DNA of 64,000 nt from Phyllobacterium calauticae (GCF_019991125.1 NZ_JAGENB010000001.1:682001-746000); one strand, 5' to 3'; counted from the first letter of the stretch, positions 1-9,597 are shown. Numbers and translations: made by a program. The notes: generated by a model not told the origin, from the sequence alone.

Positions 1-42
1 CAGTTTATCACGCACTGATCCGACCGATTGAGACAAAGGCAT
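1..42 (-). CDS. Possible 5' end of a truncated gene
   Basis: On the minus strand an ATG at position 42 opens a frame (MPLSQSVGSVRDKL) that runs off the window. A purine-rich GAGGGGAGG stretch lies immediately before it, so a ribosome binding site is present although very close. An in-frame ATG five codons upstream (position 57) is an alternative. Fourteen codons are too few to assign a family. The gene would be divergent from the DUF1127 gene. Confidence 0.35.
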   Translation of the reverse strand, partial: MPLSQSVGSVRDKL

Positions 43-230
43 CCTCCCCTCACACATGAACTGCATCGTCTATAACGCCGCCTGCAGAAAATTCAAAAGG
101 GGGTTCGGATTGCCGGTTATATTGCTATGCAGCATGCTCATTGCTGCCATGCAACATTAGCAATTTTCATGTGGCCGAACGCGTCGCACTATTTCCTTGG
201 GAGGTTGGTCAAAAATAAGGGGAATACCAA

Positions 231-374
231 ATGAGCCTTCGCAACCATATCCAGAAGTGGCGCCAGTATCGTCAGAACCTGTATGAATTGAGATTGTGCA
301 CCGATCGCAATCTCGCCGACCTGGGCATCGCCCGCTCGGACATCCGCCGCGTCGCGTGGCAGGCCTGCGACTGA
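231..374 (+). CDS. DUF1127 (YjiS-like) small protein
   Basis: A 47-residue Arg-rich protein beginning MSLRNHIQKWRQYRQ. The central motif LCTDRNLADLGIARSDI matches the DUF1127 family signature (L..L.D..L.DIGI.RSDI). A good ribosome binding site (AAGGGGAAT) precedes the ATG. Members of this family are very abundant in Rhizobiales. Characterised short members in related species have been linked to RNA binding and phosphate or stress responses, but the function of this one is not shown here. It converges on the MipA-like gene, with a hairpin between the two. Confidence 0.85.
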   Translation: MSLRNHIQKWRQYRQNLYELRLCTDRNLADLGIARSDIRRVAWQACD

Positions 375-409
375 GCCTTTCAACAGCTGCATTTATGTGG
401 ACTTAATCG

Positions 410-431
410 AGCAGGCCGTTATCGGCCTGCT
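410..431. terminator. Hairpin between convergent genes
   Basis: AGCAGGCCG (410-418) pairs perfectly with CGGCCTGCT (423-431) around the 4-base loop TTAT. The hairpin fills the gap between the DUF1127 stop and the stop of the MipA-like gene at 432, so it can serve both transcripts. There is no long T-run on either side, so efficiency is uncertain. Confidence 0.55.
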
Positions 432-1277
432 TCAGTGACCGACGCCGAATGAGTAATTCCAGGTCACGCCGATTGCCTTCTGGTCCTTGGACCCGAGTTT
501 CGGCACAATCGGACTATCCTCCGCATCGCCCGCCAGCCGGTCATACCGGCCGAACACCTGAACGCTCCACGCATCCGAGAATGAGTAGGTGGTGGCGGCG
601 ACAATCCCGTATGATTTGACCCCGCCACCGGGCGTGTACGGCTCGACGCGGTGGTTGTTGTGGGATTCCTCTTCCGTCACACCGAAGGTGTTGCGCATAT
701 AGGTGCTGTCGGCAAGCGACAGGCGGGGGCCGACAGAGAACAGAAATTTATTATAGCGCTGGAATACGTCGGCCGAGAGATCGGCGACGAGCCCCTCAGA
801 ATTATTGAAAGCCTGCCTCACCTCGGCGCGCACGCGCAAACGATCCTGGATCGGCCAGAACTGCGCGAACACGCCGCCATCCACGGTCCATGACACATGG
901 CGCAGGCCGACAAAGCCCCGGTCATCCGAATGGGAACGGCCGGACCGGAAACCGATGACGGGGCCGATCTCCAGCCCGCCGAGGGTCAGCAGCGTATAGT
1001 CGATATTGTCGTCGGGCGCACTCATGCCCTCGGGCTCATCGCCACGCCGGATATCGAAGGACGGCATGAAACCGAAGCCGTTGGCGCGCGCACCTTCAAA
1101 CTTGCTGCCATATTCGACGCTGGCGCCAACCGTCACGATCCAGCGCGCCGGATTGACGGGCTTGCCGTCACTGGCAATCGGGTCAGAATCTGCCGCAAAG
1201 GCACTGTGGGCAGTGGCGGTCACAAGACCAGCGCACGCCAGTGCGGCGGCAAATTGCCTTATACTCCGATACATCAT
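432..1277 (-). CDS. MipA/OmpV-family outer membrane protein
   Basis: About 281 residues with a clear Sec signal peptide (MYRSIRQF followed by a hydrophobic core and AFA|AD cleavage). The body alternates short hydrophobic/aromatic strands with polar loops and ends in an aromatic-rich strand (VTWNYSFGVGH), as expected for an outer-membrane beta-barrel. The GGLEIGPVIGFRSGR and WSVQVFGRYDRLAGDA segments match the MipA/OmpV (MltA-interacting protein) family. I start at the Met pair at 1277/1274, because the upstream extension lacks a signal-like N terminus. MipA acts as a scaffold for murein enzymes in E. coli; the role of Rhizobiales homologues is less clear. Confidence 0.82.
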   Translation of the reverse strand: MMYRSIRQFAAALACAGLVTATAHSAFAADSDPIASDGKPVNPARWIVTVGASVEYGSKFEGARANGFGFMPSFDIRRGDEPEGMSAPDDNIDYTLLTLGGLEIGPVIGFRSGRSHSDDRGFVGLRHVSWTVDGGVFAQFWPIQDRLRVRAEVRQAFNNSEGLVADLSADVFQRYNKFLFSVGPRLSLADSTYMRNTFGVTEEESHNNHRVEPYTPGGGVKSYGIVAATTYSFSDAWSVQVFGRYDRLAGDAEDSPIVPKLGSKDQKAIGVTWNYSFGVGH

Positions 1278-1557
1278 CTCAAACGGTTGTCCCGATTTGC
1301 AATCATCCAGGATTGCCCCACCAGCAAAATTCACTTCCCTGGCCAATGCCAGCGCCATTCTCATCAGAGAAAATAGGCGCTTGAATGATATAAGTCACCT
1401 TCTGAACGGAAACGACAGGAAAATCGATATACGTAGTGAATCAATTTTAAACCAGAGACAATCCACAGGGACACGCGCCCTTCCCGCAAACCACGCAATC
1501 GCGGCGGCGGACCTGTGAGTGTATTGCCTTTTTACAACCGCTGATTTAGTGACGATT

Positions 1558-2400
1558 ATGGTGTCACTCTCGAAGCTTCGAATAGTATTTCTCCGTGCAG
1601 TTCGACGTGAAAATAAGCGGCGCGTTGTCTATACTTGCCTTTTTGGGTATTCCGAACGTTTCGCAGATTTTGAGTACGACCGGCCAGAGAATACAGATTT
1701 CGTCTGCTTTACAGATGATCCGAAACTGTCCTCAGATTTTTGGCGGGTTATTCACGTGCCCGCCTCATCGCTCGATCCGCACAGGACATCCAAAGGCTAT
1801 AAAATTCGACCGCATCTGTATTTCCCCGACCACAAATACAGTCTCTATCTCGACAATACGGTGAAACTGAAAAAGCCGGTATCGGCCATATTCGATGCGT
1901 TTGCGGCCTCGAGAGATATGATGCAGGCGTTTGTTCATCCCGAGAGAGATTGTGCCTACGAGGAGGCCAGGGTTGTCGCTGATATCGGATATGACAGAAA
2001 ATCTATCGTCGAACAGCAAATGGCATTCTATCGAGAGCTAGGTTATCCGCAGACCAATGGCTTGAATGTCGGAACGCTCCTGCTGCGCAAGCACAATGAG
2101 CGGCGGGTCGTTGCAGCAATGAATGCGTGGTATGAGGAAGTGCTGAAGTTCTCCAAACGCGACCAGCTCTCCTTTAATTTCATACAATGGCGTCATGGTT
2201 TGCAGGTATCGCCAATCCTCGGATCACCGCACGAAAACGAAATGATGGAATGGCCAACTGTTTTGAACAGCCAAAGGCTGCCGCGTGACTTCGAAGATAA
2301 CAGGTATCTGGAACTCAATCAGGACGTCGCTGCTGCCGCGGTGAATCCACGTGAACATTACTTGCATTACGGTATAAGCGAAGGCCGATCATATAAGTGA
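1558..2400 (+). CDS. DUF616 (TOD1/MUCI70-like) glycosyltransferase
   Basis: About 280 residues. The segments VVYTCLFGYSE, FVCFTDDP, KGYKIRPHLYFPDHKYSLYLD and NGLNVGTLLLRKHN match the DUF616 family, now called TOD1/MUCI70 glycosyltransferase-like. The C-terminal tail (YLELNQDVAAAA...HYLHYGISEGR) is a short motif often appended to bacterial sugar-transfer proteins. A GTG at 1519 is a possible earlier start; the ATG at 1558 gives a conventional N terminus. The gene is visibly more A+T-rich than its neighbours and lies on the 3' side of tRNA-Phe, which suggests acquisition. The acceptor is unknown; polysaccharide or glycolipid modification is likely. Confidence 0.75.
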   Translation: MVSLSKLRIVFLRAVRRENKRRVVYTCLFGYSERFADFEYDRPENTDFVCFTDDPKLSSDFWRVIHVPASSLDPHRTSKGYKIRPHLYFPDHKYSLYLDNTVKLKKPVSAIFDAFAASRDMMQAFVHPERDCAYEEARVVADIGYDRKSIVEQQMAFYRELGYPQTNGLNVGTLLLRKHNERRVVAAMNAWYEEVLKFSKRDQLSFNFIQWRHGLQVSPILGSPHENEMMEWPTVLNSQRLPRDFEDNRYLELNQDVAAAAVNPREHYLHYGISEGRSYK

Positions 2401-2504
2401 TTGCTTTCTATGGCCCTCATGCCTGCTGCACCACGACGCAATATGAAATCGGCTGACGTCCGACGTGGCTATCAAGCAAACTATTGATCTTATTGAGAAA
2501 GAAG

Positions 2505-2580
2505 TGGTGCCCAGACGCGGATTCGAACCACGGACACGCGGATTTTCAATCCGCTGCTCTACCAACTGAGCTATCTGGGC
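2505..2580 (-). tRNA. tRNA-Phe (anticodon GAA)
   Basis: Read on the minus strand, the 76-nt gene has a 7-bp acceptor stem (GCCCAGA/TCTGGGC), D loop AGCTCAGTTGGTAGAGC, anticodon stem-loop GCGGATTGAAAATCCGC with anticodon GAA, a TTCGAATC T loop and an encoded 3' CCA at 2505-2507. It is the only gene in the 371-base gap between 2401 and 2771. The rest of that gap shows no convincing reading frame. Confidence 0.97.
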
Positions 2581-2771
2581 ACTTCAGGCATTTCCGTTAT
2601 CCGGCAAGCCTTTCTGACAGCGTTGGTTTTCCGTCAGAAGCGGGTGGGTTATAACACTAAAAATCCCCCTGTCCAGCATCAACTGACGAATTTTTTGCCG
2701 TTTTTCTGCCTCTTGCAAACAGCATGCATTGATGCGTTGTTTATTATCCAAAGAGACAGGATTCGCATTTC

Positions 2772-3857
2772 ATGGATGAAACGGGGGACAAAGCTGCCAG
2801 GAGCAGTGCTTTTGGCTGGGGAATCATCGGCAGCGGCGAGATCGCTCAGCGATTTGCCGCCGATCTTGCGTTTGTTCCGCAGGCTTTCATCGCCGCCAAT
2901 TATTCCCGCTCGCTCGCCAATGCCGAGCAGTTCCGCGATGCATTTGGCAGCAAGCGCGCCTTTGGCGACCTTGATTCCCTGCTGGCGGACCCGGCCGTCG
3001 ATGCCGTCTATATCGCAACACCCAATTCCATCCATCTGGCGCAGGCCCTGAAGGCCGTGCGCTCGGGCAAGGCCATCCTCACGGAAAAGCCCATTGCGCC
3101 ATCCCACACGGAAGCCTCGGTCATCCAGCGCGAAGCAGCCCGGATCAAGGTCTTTGCCATGGAAGCCATGGAGACCCGCTTCCTGCCGGCTGTCGTGGCG
3201 GCCAAAGCGAAAATCAATGCGGGCGAGATCGGAACGATTCGCCGAATCACCGCGGAACTCGCCCATGCCGAGGATTACACCCCGGAAAACCGGCTGTTCA
3301 ACCGGTCCCTCGGCGGCGGTGCCACGCTTGACCTCGGCATCCACGGCGTCTCCCTGGCGATGCATTTTCTCGGCCAGCCGCAAAAAGTATCCGGCCTGTG
3401 GCACGCCGCGCCGAATGGCGTGGATATGAGCTCGGAAATAGCGCTGCACTATGATGGGGCCGACGCGATCCTGTCCTGTGGTTTTGATCGCGACGGCGCG
3501 AATCATTGCGTCATCGAGGGAACGCAGGGCACGCTGCGGCTGGATGCCCCATTTGACAAGGCGCAGCGGCTGACGATGTACCGGCCCTTCCTGGTTGCGA
3601 CACCCTTCGGCCCGCTGAAACGGTCGGGAGGCCTGCTTGGCAGGCTGCTTGATCGCCTGCTGGTCCCCGGGCGCAGGAGCGAAGACTATCCGTTTGAAGG
3701 CAACGGCCGGCAGTTTGAAGCCATGGCGGTGATGGACGCCATGCGCAAGGGTGAAACAAGCGCAAGGACCATGCCCCTGAGCGACAGCATCCACGTACTG
3801 CGAGCGATCAATATCGTGCTGGCACAGCCCGCCACACCGCGTGTGATCAAGCTCTGA
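2772..3857 (+). CDS. Gfo/Idh/MocA-family oxidoreductase
   Basis: A 361-residue NAD(P)-dependent oxidoreductase. An N-terminal Rossmann motif (GIIGSGEIAQRFAADL, about residues 17-32) is followed by AVYIATPNSIH and the family motif TEKPIA with the lysine expected to contribute to catalysis. The C-terminal half has the GGGATLDLGIHGVSL segment of the substrate/dimerisation domain. Members oxidise or reduce sugars, inositols and related polyols, and the substrate cannot be read from sequence. It lies alone, convergent with the yacG-murA cluster. Confidence 0.85.
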   Translation: MDETGDKAARSSAFGWGIIGSGEIAQRFAADLAFVPQAFIAANYSRSLANAEQFRDAFGSKRAFGDLDSLLADPAVDAVYIATPNSIHLAQALKAVRSGKAILTEKPIAPSHTEASVIQREAARIKVFAMEAMETRFLPAVVAAKAKINAGEIGTIRRITAELAHAEDYTPENRLFNRSLGGGATLDLGIHGVSLAMHFLGQPQKVSGLWHAAPNGVDMSSEIALHYDGADAILSCGFDRDGANHCVIEGTQGTLRLDAPFDKAQRLTMYRPFLVATPFGPLKRSGGLLGRLLDRLLVPGRRSEDYPFEGNGRQFEAMAVMDAMRKGETSARTMPLSDSIHVLRAINIVLAQPATPRVIKL

Positions 3858-3877
3858 AACGTTTCACGGCGGTGCGT

Positions 3878-4084
3878 TCAGCGTTCGGTGTCGTCTTCGC
3901 TGTCGTCGGCGCTTTCAACCGCTGGAAGAACATAGGCACCCGTCAGCCAGCGATTGAGATCGACATTGCGGCAGCGGCTCGAGCAGAAGGGATAGTGCTC
4001 CCGCTGTGACGGCCGCTTGCATTCCGGGCATGGCCGTGTCGGCCGCAATGGCGTTACCTTCGCCGCGCTGTTGTTTTCGTCCAT
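3878..4084 (-). CDS. yacG: YacG zinc-finger protein (DNA gyrase inhibitor)
   Basis: About 68 residues with four cysteines arranged CPEC...CSSRC, which bind one zinc ion. The RNVDLNRWL segment after the second pair is typical of YacG (formerly DUF329). In E. coli YacG binds GyrB and blocks DNA binding by gyrase. The start at MDENN (4084) is chosen because it gives the family length and lies 11 bases after the maf stop; longer frames upstream read through maf. It is the last gene of the cluster transcribed from the murA side. Confidence 0.85.
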   Translation of the reverse strand: MDENNSAAKVTPLRPTRPCPECKRPSQREHYPFCSSRCRNVDLNRWLTGAYVLPAVESADDSEDDTER

Positions 4085-4095
4085 CAGTCCAAGAC

Positions 4096-4722
4096 CTAGT
4101 GTGCCGATGATTGCCAGTTGGCATAGACGGGATAACCCTCGCCATGCAGGAGACCGGCTGTCTCGTAAAGCGGCAGGCCGACCACATTGCTGTAGGAGCC
4201 GACAAGCTTGACCACAAAACCGCCCGCAAGCCCCTGAATGGCGTAGCCACCGGCTTTTCCGCGCCATTCACCCGATGCAAGATAGCTCTCCAGCTCCTCG
4301 CGCGAAAGACGCTTGAAGCGCACCCGGGTTTCGATCAGATCCTGACGGATCTTGCCCTTCGGCGTGACAAGGCAAAGACCCGTGAAAACGCGGTGCGAAC
4401 GGCCGGACAAAAGGCGCAGGCAGTTGGTTGCGTCGTCGAGAATTTCAGCCTTGGGCAGAATGCGGCGGCCAACCGCCACTACGGTATCGGCAGCGATGAT
4501 GTAGGACTTGCCAAGGTCCGCGTCACCTTTCAACTCATCTGCCACCTTTTCGGCCTTGAGGCGCGACAGACGGCGTGCGAGCGAACGCGGGTGCTCGGCA
4601 CGCAAAGGCGTTTCATCCACGTCGGCGGGCAACAGGCGATCGGGCTCCAGGCCGATCTGGCCCAACAGCGCCAGACGGCGCGGCGAGCCGGATGCCAGAA
4701 CCAGTTTGTGTTGATCGCTCAT
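4096..4722 (-). CDS. maf: Maf-like nucleotide pyrophosphatase
   Basis: A 208-residue Maf protein. The N-terminal motif [12 protein letters not shown] and the later [10 protein letters not shown] are the conserved phosphate- and metal-binding motifs of the family. These cytosolic enzymes hydrolyse non-canonical or modified nucleoside triphosphates to monophosphates and act as house-cleaning enzymes. AGGA lies nine bases before the ATG. The gene sits between infA and yacG, the usual Rhizobiales order. Confidence 0.9.
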   Translation of the reverse strand: MSDQHKLVLASGSPRRLALLGQIGLEPDRLLPADVDETPLRAEHPRSLARRLSRLKAEKVADELKGDADLGKSYIIAADTVVAVGRRILPKAEILDDATNCLRLLSGRSHRVFTGLCLVTPKGKIRQDLIETRVRFKRLSREELESYLASGEWRGKAGGYAIQGLAGGFVVKLVGSYSNVVGLPLYETAGLLHGEGYPVYANWQSSAH

Positions 4723-4781
4723 GAACGCATTCCTGGAAATTCGTGTCCTGCGGACAAGTCAGGCCGAAGCCGGGAGGACTG

Positions 4782-5000
4782 TTATTTGAAGCGGTAGGTA
4801 ATGCGACCCTTGGTCAGATCGTATGGGGTCATCTCGACAAGGACCTTGTCACCCGCCAGAACGCGGATGCGGTTCTTGCGCATACGGCCGGCCGTGTGAG
4901 CAATGATTTCATGATCGTTTTCAAGCTTGACCCGGAACATCGCGTTGGGCAGCAGCTCCGTCACGAGACCGGGAAACTCTAGTACTTCTTCTTTCGCCAT
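4782..5000 (-). CDS. infA: Translation initiation factor IF-1
   Basis: A 72-residue S1/OB-fold protein starting [11 protein letters not shown], with the conserved [19 protein letters not shown] stretch and ending TYRFK. IF-1 binds the A site of the 30S subunit and helps IF-2 and IF-3 select the initiator tRNA. Length and sequence are typical of alphaproteobacteria. The frame is open further upstream, but MAKEE is the family start. A TTCTGGAGATAGAAC purine-rich region precedes it. It is the only ribosomal-machinery gene of this cluster. Confidence 0.95.
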   Translation of the reverse strand: MAKEEVLEFPGLVTELLPNAMFRVKLENDHEIIAHTAGRMRKNRIRVLAGDKVLVEMTPYDLTKGRITYRFK

Positions 5001-5136
5001 GCGTAGTTCTATCTCCAGAAAGGAATTTGCGGTCACACTCGACCGCAATTTTGGGCGGAACCTATAGTATTGCGCGGCATTTGTGAACAAGGGAGTTCAA
5101 TGCAATTGTGCACGGGCTGACAAACGTTCGAATTGC

Positions 5137-5616
5137 CTAGCCGAAACGCGCTTGAATATGGTGTTTGAGGTTGTCGCGCACGTCGCGATAGGCCTCCATG
5201 ATCTGGTCACGGCGTCCGCGCACCAGCGTCGGATCGGGTGTCGGCCAATATTCCACATGGACCGATGTCGTTCGCGTCAGCTCCAGCGCCATGTGATGGG
5301 CCTTGGGCGACAGCGTGATGATCAGGTCGAAATAGTCGTCTTCAAGCTCTTCGAAGGTGCGCGGGTGCAGGGAAATGCGCTTCAACCCGAGTTCTTCCAG
5401 CACGGCATCGACGAATGGGTCCGGTTCGCCCTTTTCCACACCGGCCGAGGCAACATAGACCCGGGGCGGCAGCAGGCTGCGGGCCAGCGTTTCGGCAATG
5501 GGCGAACGGATGGAGTTCATACCGCAGATGAACAGCACCGCACCGGGCATGCTCCGTTTGGCAGGCTCCTGCCCGTCCGGGAGCTTGTCGGGTTCGGCGC
5601 CCACTGGTCCGCTCAT
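5137..5616 (-). CDS. Low molecular weight phosphatase-family protein
   Basis: About 159 residues. [16 protein letters not shown] carries the CX5R phosphate-binding loop (Cys about residue 31), and the C-terminal WPTPDPT resembles the general-acid Asp-Pro motif of low molecular weight tyrosine phosphatases and arsenate reductases of the same fold. The ATG at 5616 overlaps the UPF0262 stop as ATGA, so the two genes are translationally coupled. It occupies the conserved slot between UPF0262 and infA in Rhizobiales. The substrate is unknown; annotation as arsenate reductase would be unsafe. Confidence 0.85.
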   Translation of the reverse strand: MSGPVGAEPDKLPDGQEPAKRSMPGAVLFICGMNSIRSPIAETLARSLLPPRVYVASAGVEKGEPDPFVDAVLEELGLKRISLHPRTFEELEDDYFDLIITLSPKAHHMALELTRTTSVHVEYWPTPDPTLVRGRRDQIMEAYRDVRDNLKHHIQARFG

Positions 5617-6098
5617 CCCCGCCAATGCAGCACACACACCAGGGTAAAGAGGCGGCGGGCGGTATCGAAATCCACCTCGATCTTGCCGTTCAGGCGATCC
5701 ATCAGCGCTTGCGATCCTTCATTGTGCAGCCCCCGCCTCCCCATATCGATGGCTTCGATCTTGCTTGGACTGGATGAGCGGATGGCCTCGTAATAGCTCT
5801 CGCAGATCATGAAGTAATCCTTCACCACCTTGCGCAATGGCGTCAGCGACAGAATATGGGTGACCACATCGTCACCGGCCTCACGCGAAATGGCAAAGAC
5901 GAGACGCGACTCGATCAGTGACAGTCTCAGGCGATAGGGGCCCATCCCCTCGTCATTGACAGGACGGAAGCTGTTTTCCTCGATGAGATCAAAGATGGCA
6001 ACGGCGCGCTCATGCTCGACATCGGGCGTGGAGCGGCCGATGGTCTCGTCCAGCTCCACATCGATCAATCGCGCATCGGTATTGCCCGTTGCTGTCAT
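5613..6098 (-). CDS. UPF0262 family protein
   Basis: About 161 residues, acidic and lacking signal or membrane segments. The regions [45 protein letters not shown] and [12 protein letters not shown] are diagnostic of UPF0262, a family confined largely to alphaproteobacteria. No biochemical function is established. The ATG at 6098 follows AGGGTGAC at good spacing; a GTG two codons earlier is the alternative. It sits just after hisD and overlaps the downstream phosphatase gene by four bases, so the three are probably co-expressed. Confidence 0.88.
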   Translation of the reverse strand: MTATGNTDARLIDVELDETIGRSTPDVEHERAVAIFDLIEENSFRPVNDEGMGPYRLRLSLIESRLVFAISREAGDDVVTHILSLTPLRKVVKDYFMICESYYEAIRSSSPSKIEAIDMGRRGLHNEGSQALMDRLNGKIEVDFDTARRLFTLVCVLHWRG

Positions 6099-6105
6099 TG
6101 TCACC

Positions 6106-7398
6106 CTATAGGTTCAACCGAATGGCGACGGAATTGCCGTGCGCATCAAGACCTTCGGCGCGCGCGAGTTCTATCGCCGCCGGCCCGAGAGCGCGCAACT
6201 GTTCCACACCCAGCTTCAGGATGGACGTTCGCTTGACATAGTCAAGCACCGAAAGGCCGGAAGAGAACCGGGCTGACCGCGCTGTCGGCAGGACATGGTT
6301 GGAGCCGCCGACATAGTCGCCGATCACCTCGGGCGTATAGCGGCCAAGGAAAATGGCCCCTGCGTTGCGCACGCCCGCCAGCAGTGCTTCCGGATCAGCG
6401 GTCGCGATTTCCAGATGCTCGGCCGCGATGCGGTTGACCAGCGGCAGTGCAGCGTGCAAATCCTGAACCTGGATCACCGCGCCATAATCGCGCCAGCTGG
6501 CGCTTGCCGTTTCCGTCCGGGGTAGTTTTGCCAGTTGGCGCTCGACGGCGGCGATAACAGCATTGCCGAATGCCTCGTCGTCGGTGATCAGGATCGACTG
6601 CGACGCCGTATCGTGCTCGGCCTGGGCCAGAAGATCGGCAGCGATCCAGTCCGGGTCGTTGTCGCTGTCGGCCAGAATGAGAACCTCCGACGGACCTGCG
6701 ATCATATCGATGCCGACTGTGCCGAAAACGCGGCGCTTGGCAGCGGCCACATAGGCATTGCCCGGACCAACGATCTTCGACACCGGTGCTATGGTTTGCG
6801 TGCCATAGGCCAGCGCGGCGATTGCCTGTGCACCGCCTACCCGGTAAATCTCGGAAACGCCGGCAAGGCGTGCGGCCACGAGAACCAGAGGATTGAGCTT
6901 TCCGTCCGGAGACGGCACAACCATGACGATGCGCTCGACGCCGGCAACCTGGGCCGGGACAGCGTTCATGAGGACCGAGCTCGGATAACTGGCCGTGCCG
7001 CCCGGCACGTAAAGCCCGACCGATTCCACCGCCGTCCAGCGCGACCCGAGTTCCACACCCAGTGCGTCGGTGTAGCGGTCGTCCTGCGGCATCTGCCGCT
7101 GGTGGTGGGAATGAATTCGGTTGCGGGCGAGCTTGAGCGCCTCGACGGTTTCCAGCGGCGCTACCGCCATCGCCGCATCGATTTCGGCTGGTGTGATGGC
7201 AATGCCATGCTGCACAAGGTCGATACGGTCAAAACGCTGCGAATACTCGATAAGCGCCGCATCGCCTTCGGTGCGAACCCGATGAATAATATCGGCAACC
7301 ACGCGATCCACATCCTCCGATACTTCGCGCTTGGTCAGAAGAAACGCGGAAAACCGGGATTCAAAATCAGGATCGGACTGCCTCAACACCAAAACCAC
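6106..7398 (-). CDS. hisD: Histidinol dehydrogenase
   Basis: A 430-residue enzyme for the last two steps of histidine synthesis: NAD-dependent four-electron oxidation of L-histidinol to L-histidine. [26 protein letters not shown] and the catalytic Glu-His pair in AAEHLEIAT are all present, as is the C-terminal GGSNHVLPT motif with a zinc/substrate histidine. The start is GTG at 7398, supported by GAGGAG eight bases upstream. It is separated from other his genes, as in many Rhizobiales, and lies between DUF2948 and UPF0262. Confidence 0.96.
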   Translation of the reverse strand: MVLVLRQSDPDFESRFSAFLLTKREVSEDVDRVVADIIHRVRTEGDAALIEYSQRFDRIDLVQHGIAITPAEIDAAMAVAPLETVEALKLARNRIHSHHQRQMPQDDRYTDALGVELGSRWTAVESVGLYVPGGTASYPSSVLMNAVPAQVAGVERIVMVVPSPDGKLNPLVLVAARLAGVSEIYRVGGAQAIAALAYGTQTIAPVSKIVGPGNAYVAAAKRRVFGTVGIDMIAGPSEVLILADSDNDPDWIAADLLAQAEHDTASQSILITDDEAFGNAVIAAVERQLAKLPRTETASASWRDYGAVIQVQDLHAALPLVNRIAAEHLEIATADPEALLAGVRNAGAIFLGRYTPEVIGDYVGGSNHVLPTARSARFSSGLSVLDYVKRTSILKLGVEQLRALGPAAIELARAEGLDAHGNSVAIRLNL

Positions 7399-7419
7399 AA
7401 TAACTGCTCCTCTTGCCTG

Positions 7420-7857
7420 TCAGGCTTCGTGTTCCGGCTTGAAATCGGTTTCCCATGCGGGTCCGAGATCGGTCAGCTGGGCCTCGATGGCTTCCACCTC
7501 GAGCCGCAACGCCCTGTTGGCAGCAAATGTCAGCTCGATCACGCCTGAAGGCGCATCGCCAACAATGAAGCGGATCGCCAGCAGGGAAAGCACGTCGTCC
7601 TTGAAGCGGCGGTCGATGCCGGTTGCCTTGAGACTTTTCACCCGGGCGAAATGCAGCGCCGTGCGCCGACGTTCAAAACTGCGGTGGCGTTTGCCATCGG
7701 CGGCCAATTCCCAGACAAACCGGTTGACGGCCAGCACCAGACGGCTTTCGGCCGGCAGATAATCGATATCGGCTATTTTCAGCACGGAATCCTGCAGATG
7801 CGCAGAAAGGATTTGCAGATCTTCCTCATCAAGCGCGATGAGTTTGAGAGTGTCCAT
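7420..7857 (-). CDS. DUF2948 family protein
   Basis: About 145 residues beginning MDTLKLIALDEEDLQILSAH, with the family features LKIADIDYLPAESRLVLAVNRFVWE and GVIELTFAANRALRLEVE. It is soluble and acidic. DUF2948 proteins are found next to hisD and murA across Rhizobiales, but no function is known. I choose ATG 7857 rather than the Met five codons earlier because of its agreement with the family start. The stop lies 21 bases before hisD, consistent with one transcript. Confidence 0.85.
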   Translation of the reverse strand: MDTLKLIALDEEDLQILSAHLQDSVLKIADIDYLPAESRLVLAVNRFVWELAADGKRHRSFERRRTALHFARVKSLKATGIDRRFKDDVLSLLAIRFIVGDAPSGVIELTFAANRALRLEVEAIEAQLTDLGPAWETDFKPEHEA

Positions 7858-7992
7858 GTCTACCCTTTGCATAACTTTTCAGGACCATGGCGCGCAAAAC
7901 ACGCCATGCTCCCTTCCCTGTTAGAGGAAAGTTCAGGCAAATGGAATTCTGCTGCGCGGAGAAAGTGCGCCAGCAGAAAAAACAGCCGGGAA

Positions 7993-9282
7993 TCAGTCGC
8001 TGATACGCTCGACAACCGCACCGCAACGGGACAGTTTTTCTTCCAGACGCTCGAAGCCGCGATCAAGGTGATAAACGCGGTTGACCGTCGTTTCGCCTTC
8101 GGCGGCCAGACCGGCGATAACCAGCGAAACCGATGCACGCAAATCCGTCGCCATGACCGGCGCGCCCTTCAAACGCTCCACGCCTTCGATCTTGGCCGTT
8201 TGCCCCGAAAGCGAGATTTTGGCGCCAAGGCGAGCCAGTTCCTGCACGTGCATGAAGCGGTTCTCGAAAATGGTTTCGGTGATGTGGGACGTGCCCTTGG
8301 CCTTGGTCATCAGGCCCATGAACTGTGCCTGCAGATCGGTCGGGAAACCCGGGAACGGCTGGGTGGTCACATCGACCGGCATGATGCCATGGCCATTGCG
8401 CACAACACGCAGACCGGAATTTGTTTCGGAAATTTCCGCACCGGCCTGTCCGAGCGTCTCCAGTGCCGCACTGAGGAGGCTGGCGTCGGCGCCTTCGAGG
8501 ATCACGTCACCACCCGTCATGGCAACGGCCATGGCGTAGGTGCCGGTCTCGATACGGTCGGGAATGACGCGAACCCGCGCACCGGAGAGGCTGGTCACGC
8601 CCTCGATGGTGATGGTCGGCGTGCCTGCACCGCTGACGCGGGCGCCCATGGCATTGAGGCAATCTGCGAGGTTGACGACTTCGGGTTCCTGTGCGGCGTT
8701 CTCGATAACGGTTTCGCCCTTGGCCAGGGTCGCGGCCATCATCAGCACATGGGTGGCGCCGACCGATACTTTCGGGAAGGTGAAGCGCGTGCCGACGAGG
8801 CCGCCCTTGGCGCTGGCCTTGACGTAACCGTTTTCAATGTCGATGTCGGCGCCCAGCGCCCGCAGACCGTCAATGAACAGATCGACCGGACGCGTGCCGA
8901 TGGCGCAGCCACCCGGCAGCGATACGGTCGCAACGCCCATGCGTGCCAGAAGCGGCCCGATCACCCAGAAACTGGCGCGCATCTTGGACACGAGTTCGTA
9001 GGGGGCGGTCGTATCGACAATATTGCGGGCAGTGAAGTGGATCGTGCGGGAATAGGCGCCGTCCTGGCGTTCGCGGCGGCCATTGACCGAGTAATCGACG
9101 CCATGATTGCCGAGAATGCGGATCAGTTGCTCCACATCGGCCAGATGCGGCACGTTTTCGAGCGTCAGCGTATCATCCGTCAGCAGAGACGCGATCATCA
9201 ACGGCAGGGCCGCATTCTTGGCACCGGAAATCGGGATGATGCCATTGAGCTTATTACCGCCAACAATCTTGATACGATCCAT
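7993..9282 (-). CDS. murA: UDP-N-acetylglucosamine 1-carboxyvinyltransferase
   Basis: A 429-residue enzyme of the first committed step of peptidoglycan synthesis, adding enolpyruvate from PEP to UDP-GlcNAc in the cytoplasm. The N-terminal [10 protein letters not shown] loop and the active-site cysteine in [11 protein letters not shown] (Cys126) are present; this Cys form is the fosfomycin-sensitive type. The repeated inside-out alpha/beta barrel halves are visible. It is the first large gene of the cluster running to yacG. A gap of 135 bases to DUF2948 holds no gene. Confidence 0.96.
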   Translation of the reverse strand: MDRIKIVGGNKLNGIIPISGAKNAALPLMIASLLTDDTLTLENVPHLADVEQLIRILGNHGVDYSVNGRRERQDGAYSRTIHFTARNIVDTTAPYELVSKMRASFWVIGPLLARMGVATVSLPGGCAIGTRPVDLFIDGLRALGADIDIENGYVKASAKGGLVGTRFTFPKVSVGATHVLMMAATLAKGETVIENAAQEPEVVNLADCLNAMGARVSGAGTPTITIEGVTSLSGARVRVIPDRIETGTYAMAVAMTGGDVILEGADASLLSAALETLGQAGAEISETNSGLRVVRNGHGIMPVDVTTQPFPGFPTDLQAQFMGLMTKAKGTSHITETIFENRFMHVQELARLGAKISLSGQTAKIEGVERLKGAPVMATDLRASVSLVIAGLAAEGETTVNRVYHLDRGFERLEEKLSRCGAVVERISD

Positions 9283-9399
9283 AATGTGTCACTTTCGCGG
9301 GGATAGACCCGTCCTGTCGTTGAGACCCTTTGCAGAGCCGGTTGATCTAAACCATCGCAGAGAATGGTTCAAGAAATGCTTCGATCGCAGCGCGACCGG

Positions 9400-9597
9400 T
9401 CAAGATTCCGAAGACGGGGTATCGGAGGATGTCTGTTCCGCAGCGGTGATTCCCTCGTCCCGGTCATCTGCAGCCCCGGAGCGCCGGGAACGTATTTGCT
9501 GTTTTCGCCGCGCCAGATTCGCCCGCAATTGTTCTGAACGCCGCTTCTCACGGCTTGTTTGCTCGGAATTCGGGTTTTTCGAAGACGGCGATGTCAT
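9400..9597 (-). CDS. Small basic hypothetical protein upstream of murA
   Basis: 65 residues, strongly charged, with a predicted basic helix REKRRSEQLRANLARRKQQIRSRR and a Ser/Thr-rich tail. No signal or membrane segment. Small proteins with this kind of SEQLRANLARRKQQ helix occur just before murA in related genomes (recalled, not searched). The helix suggests nucleic acid or ribosome contact, but this is inference. The gene lies between tRNA-Thr and murA. Confidence 0.65.
   Translation of the reverse strand: MTSPSSKNPNSEQTSREKRRSEQLRANLARRKQQIRSRRSGAADDRDEGITAAEQTSSDTPSSES

Noticed and set aside
2679-3794. Minus-strand 371-codon frame opposite the Gfo/Idh/MocA gene
   Set aside because: No recognisable domain, whereas the plus-strand frame has the Rossmann and EKP motifs.
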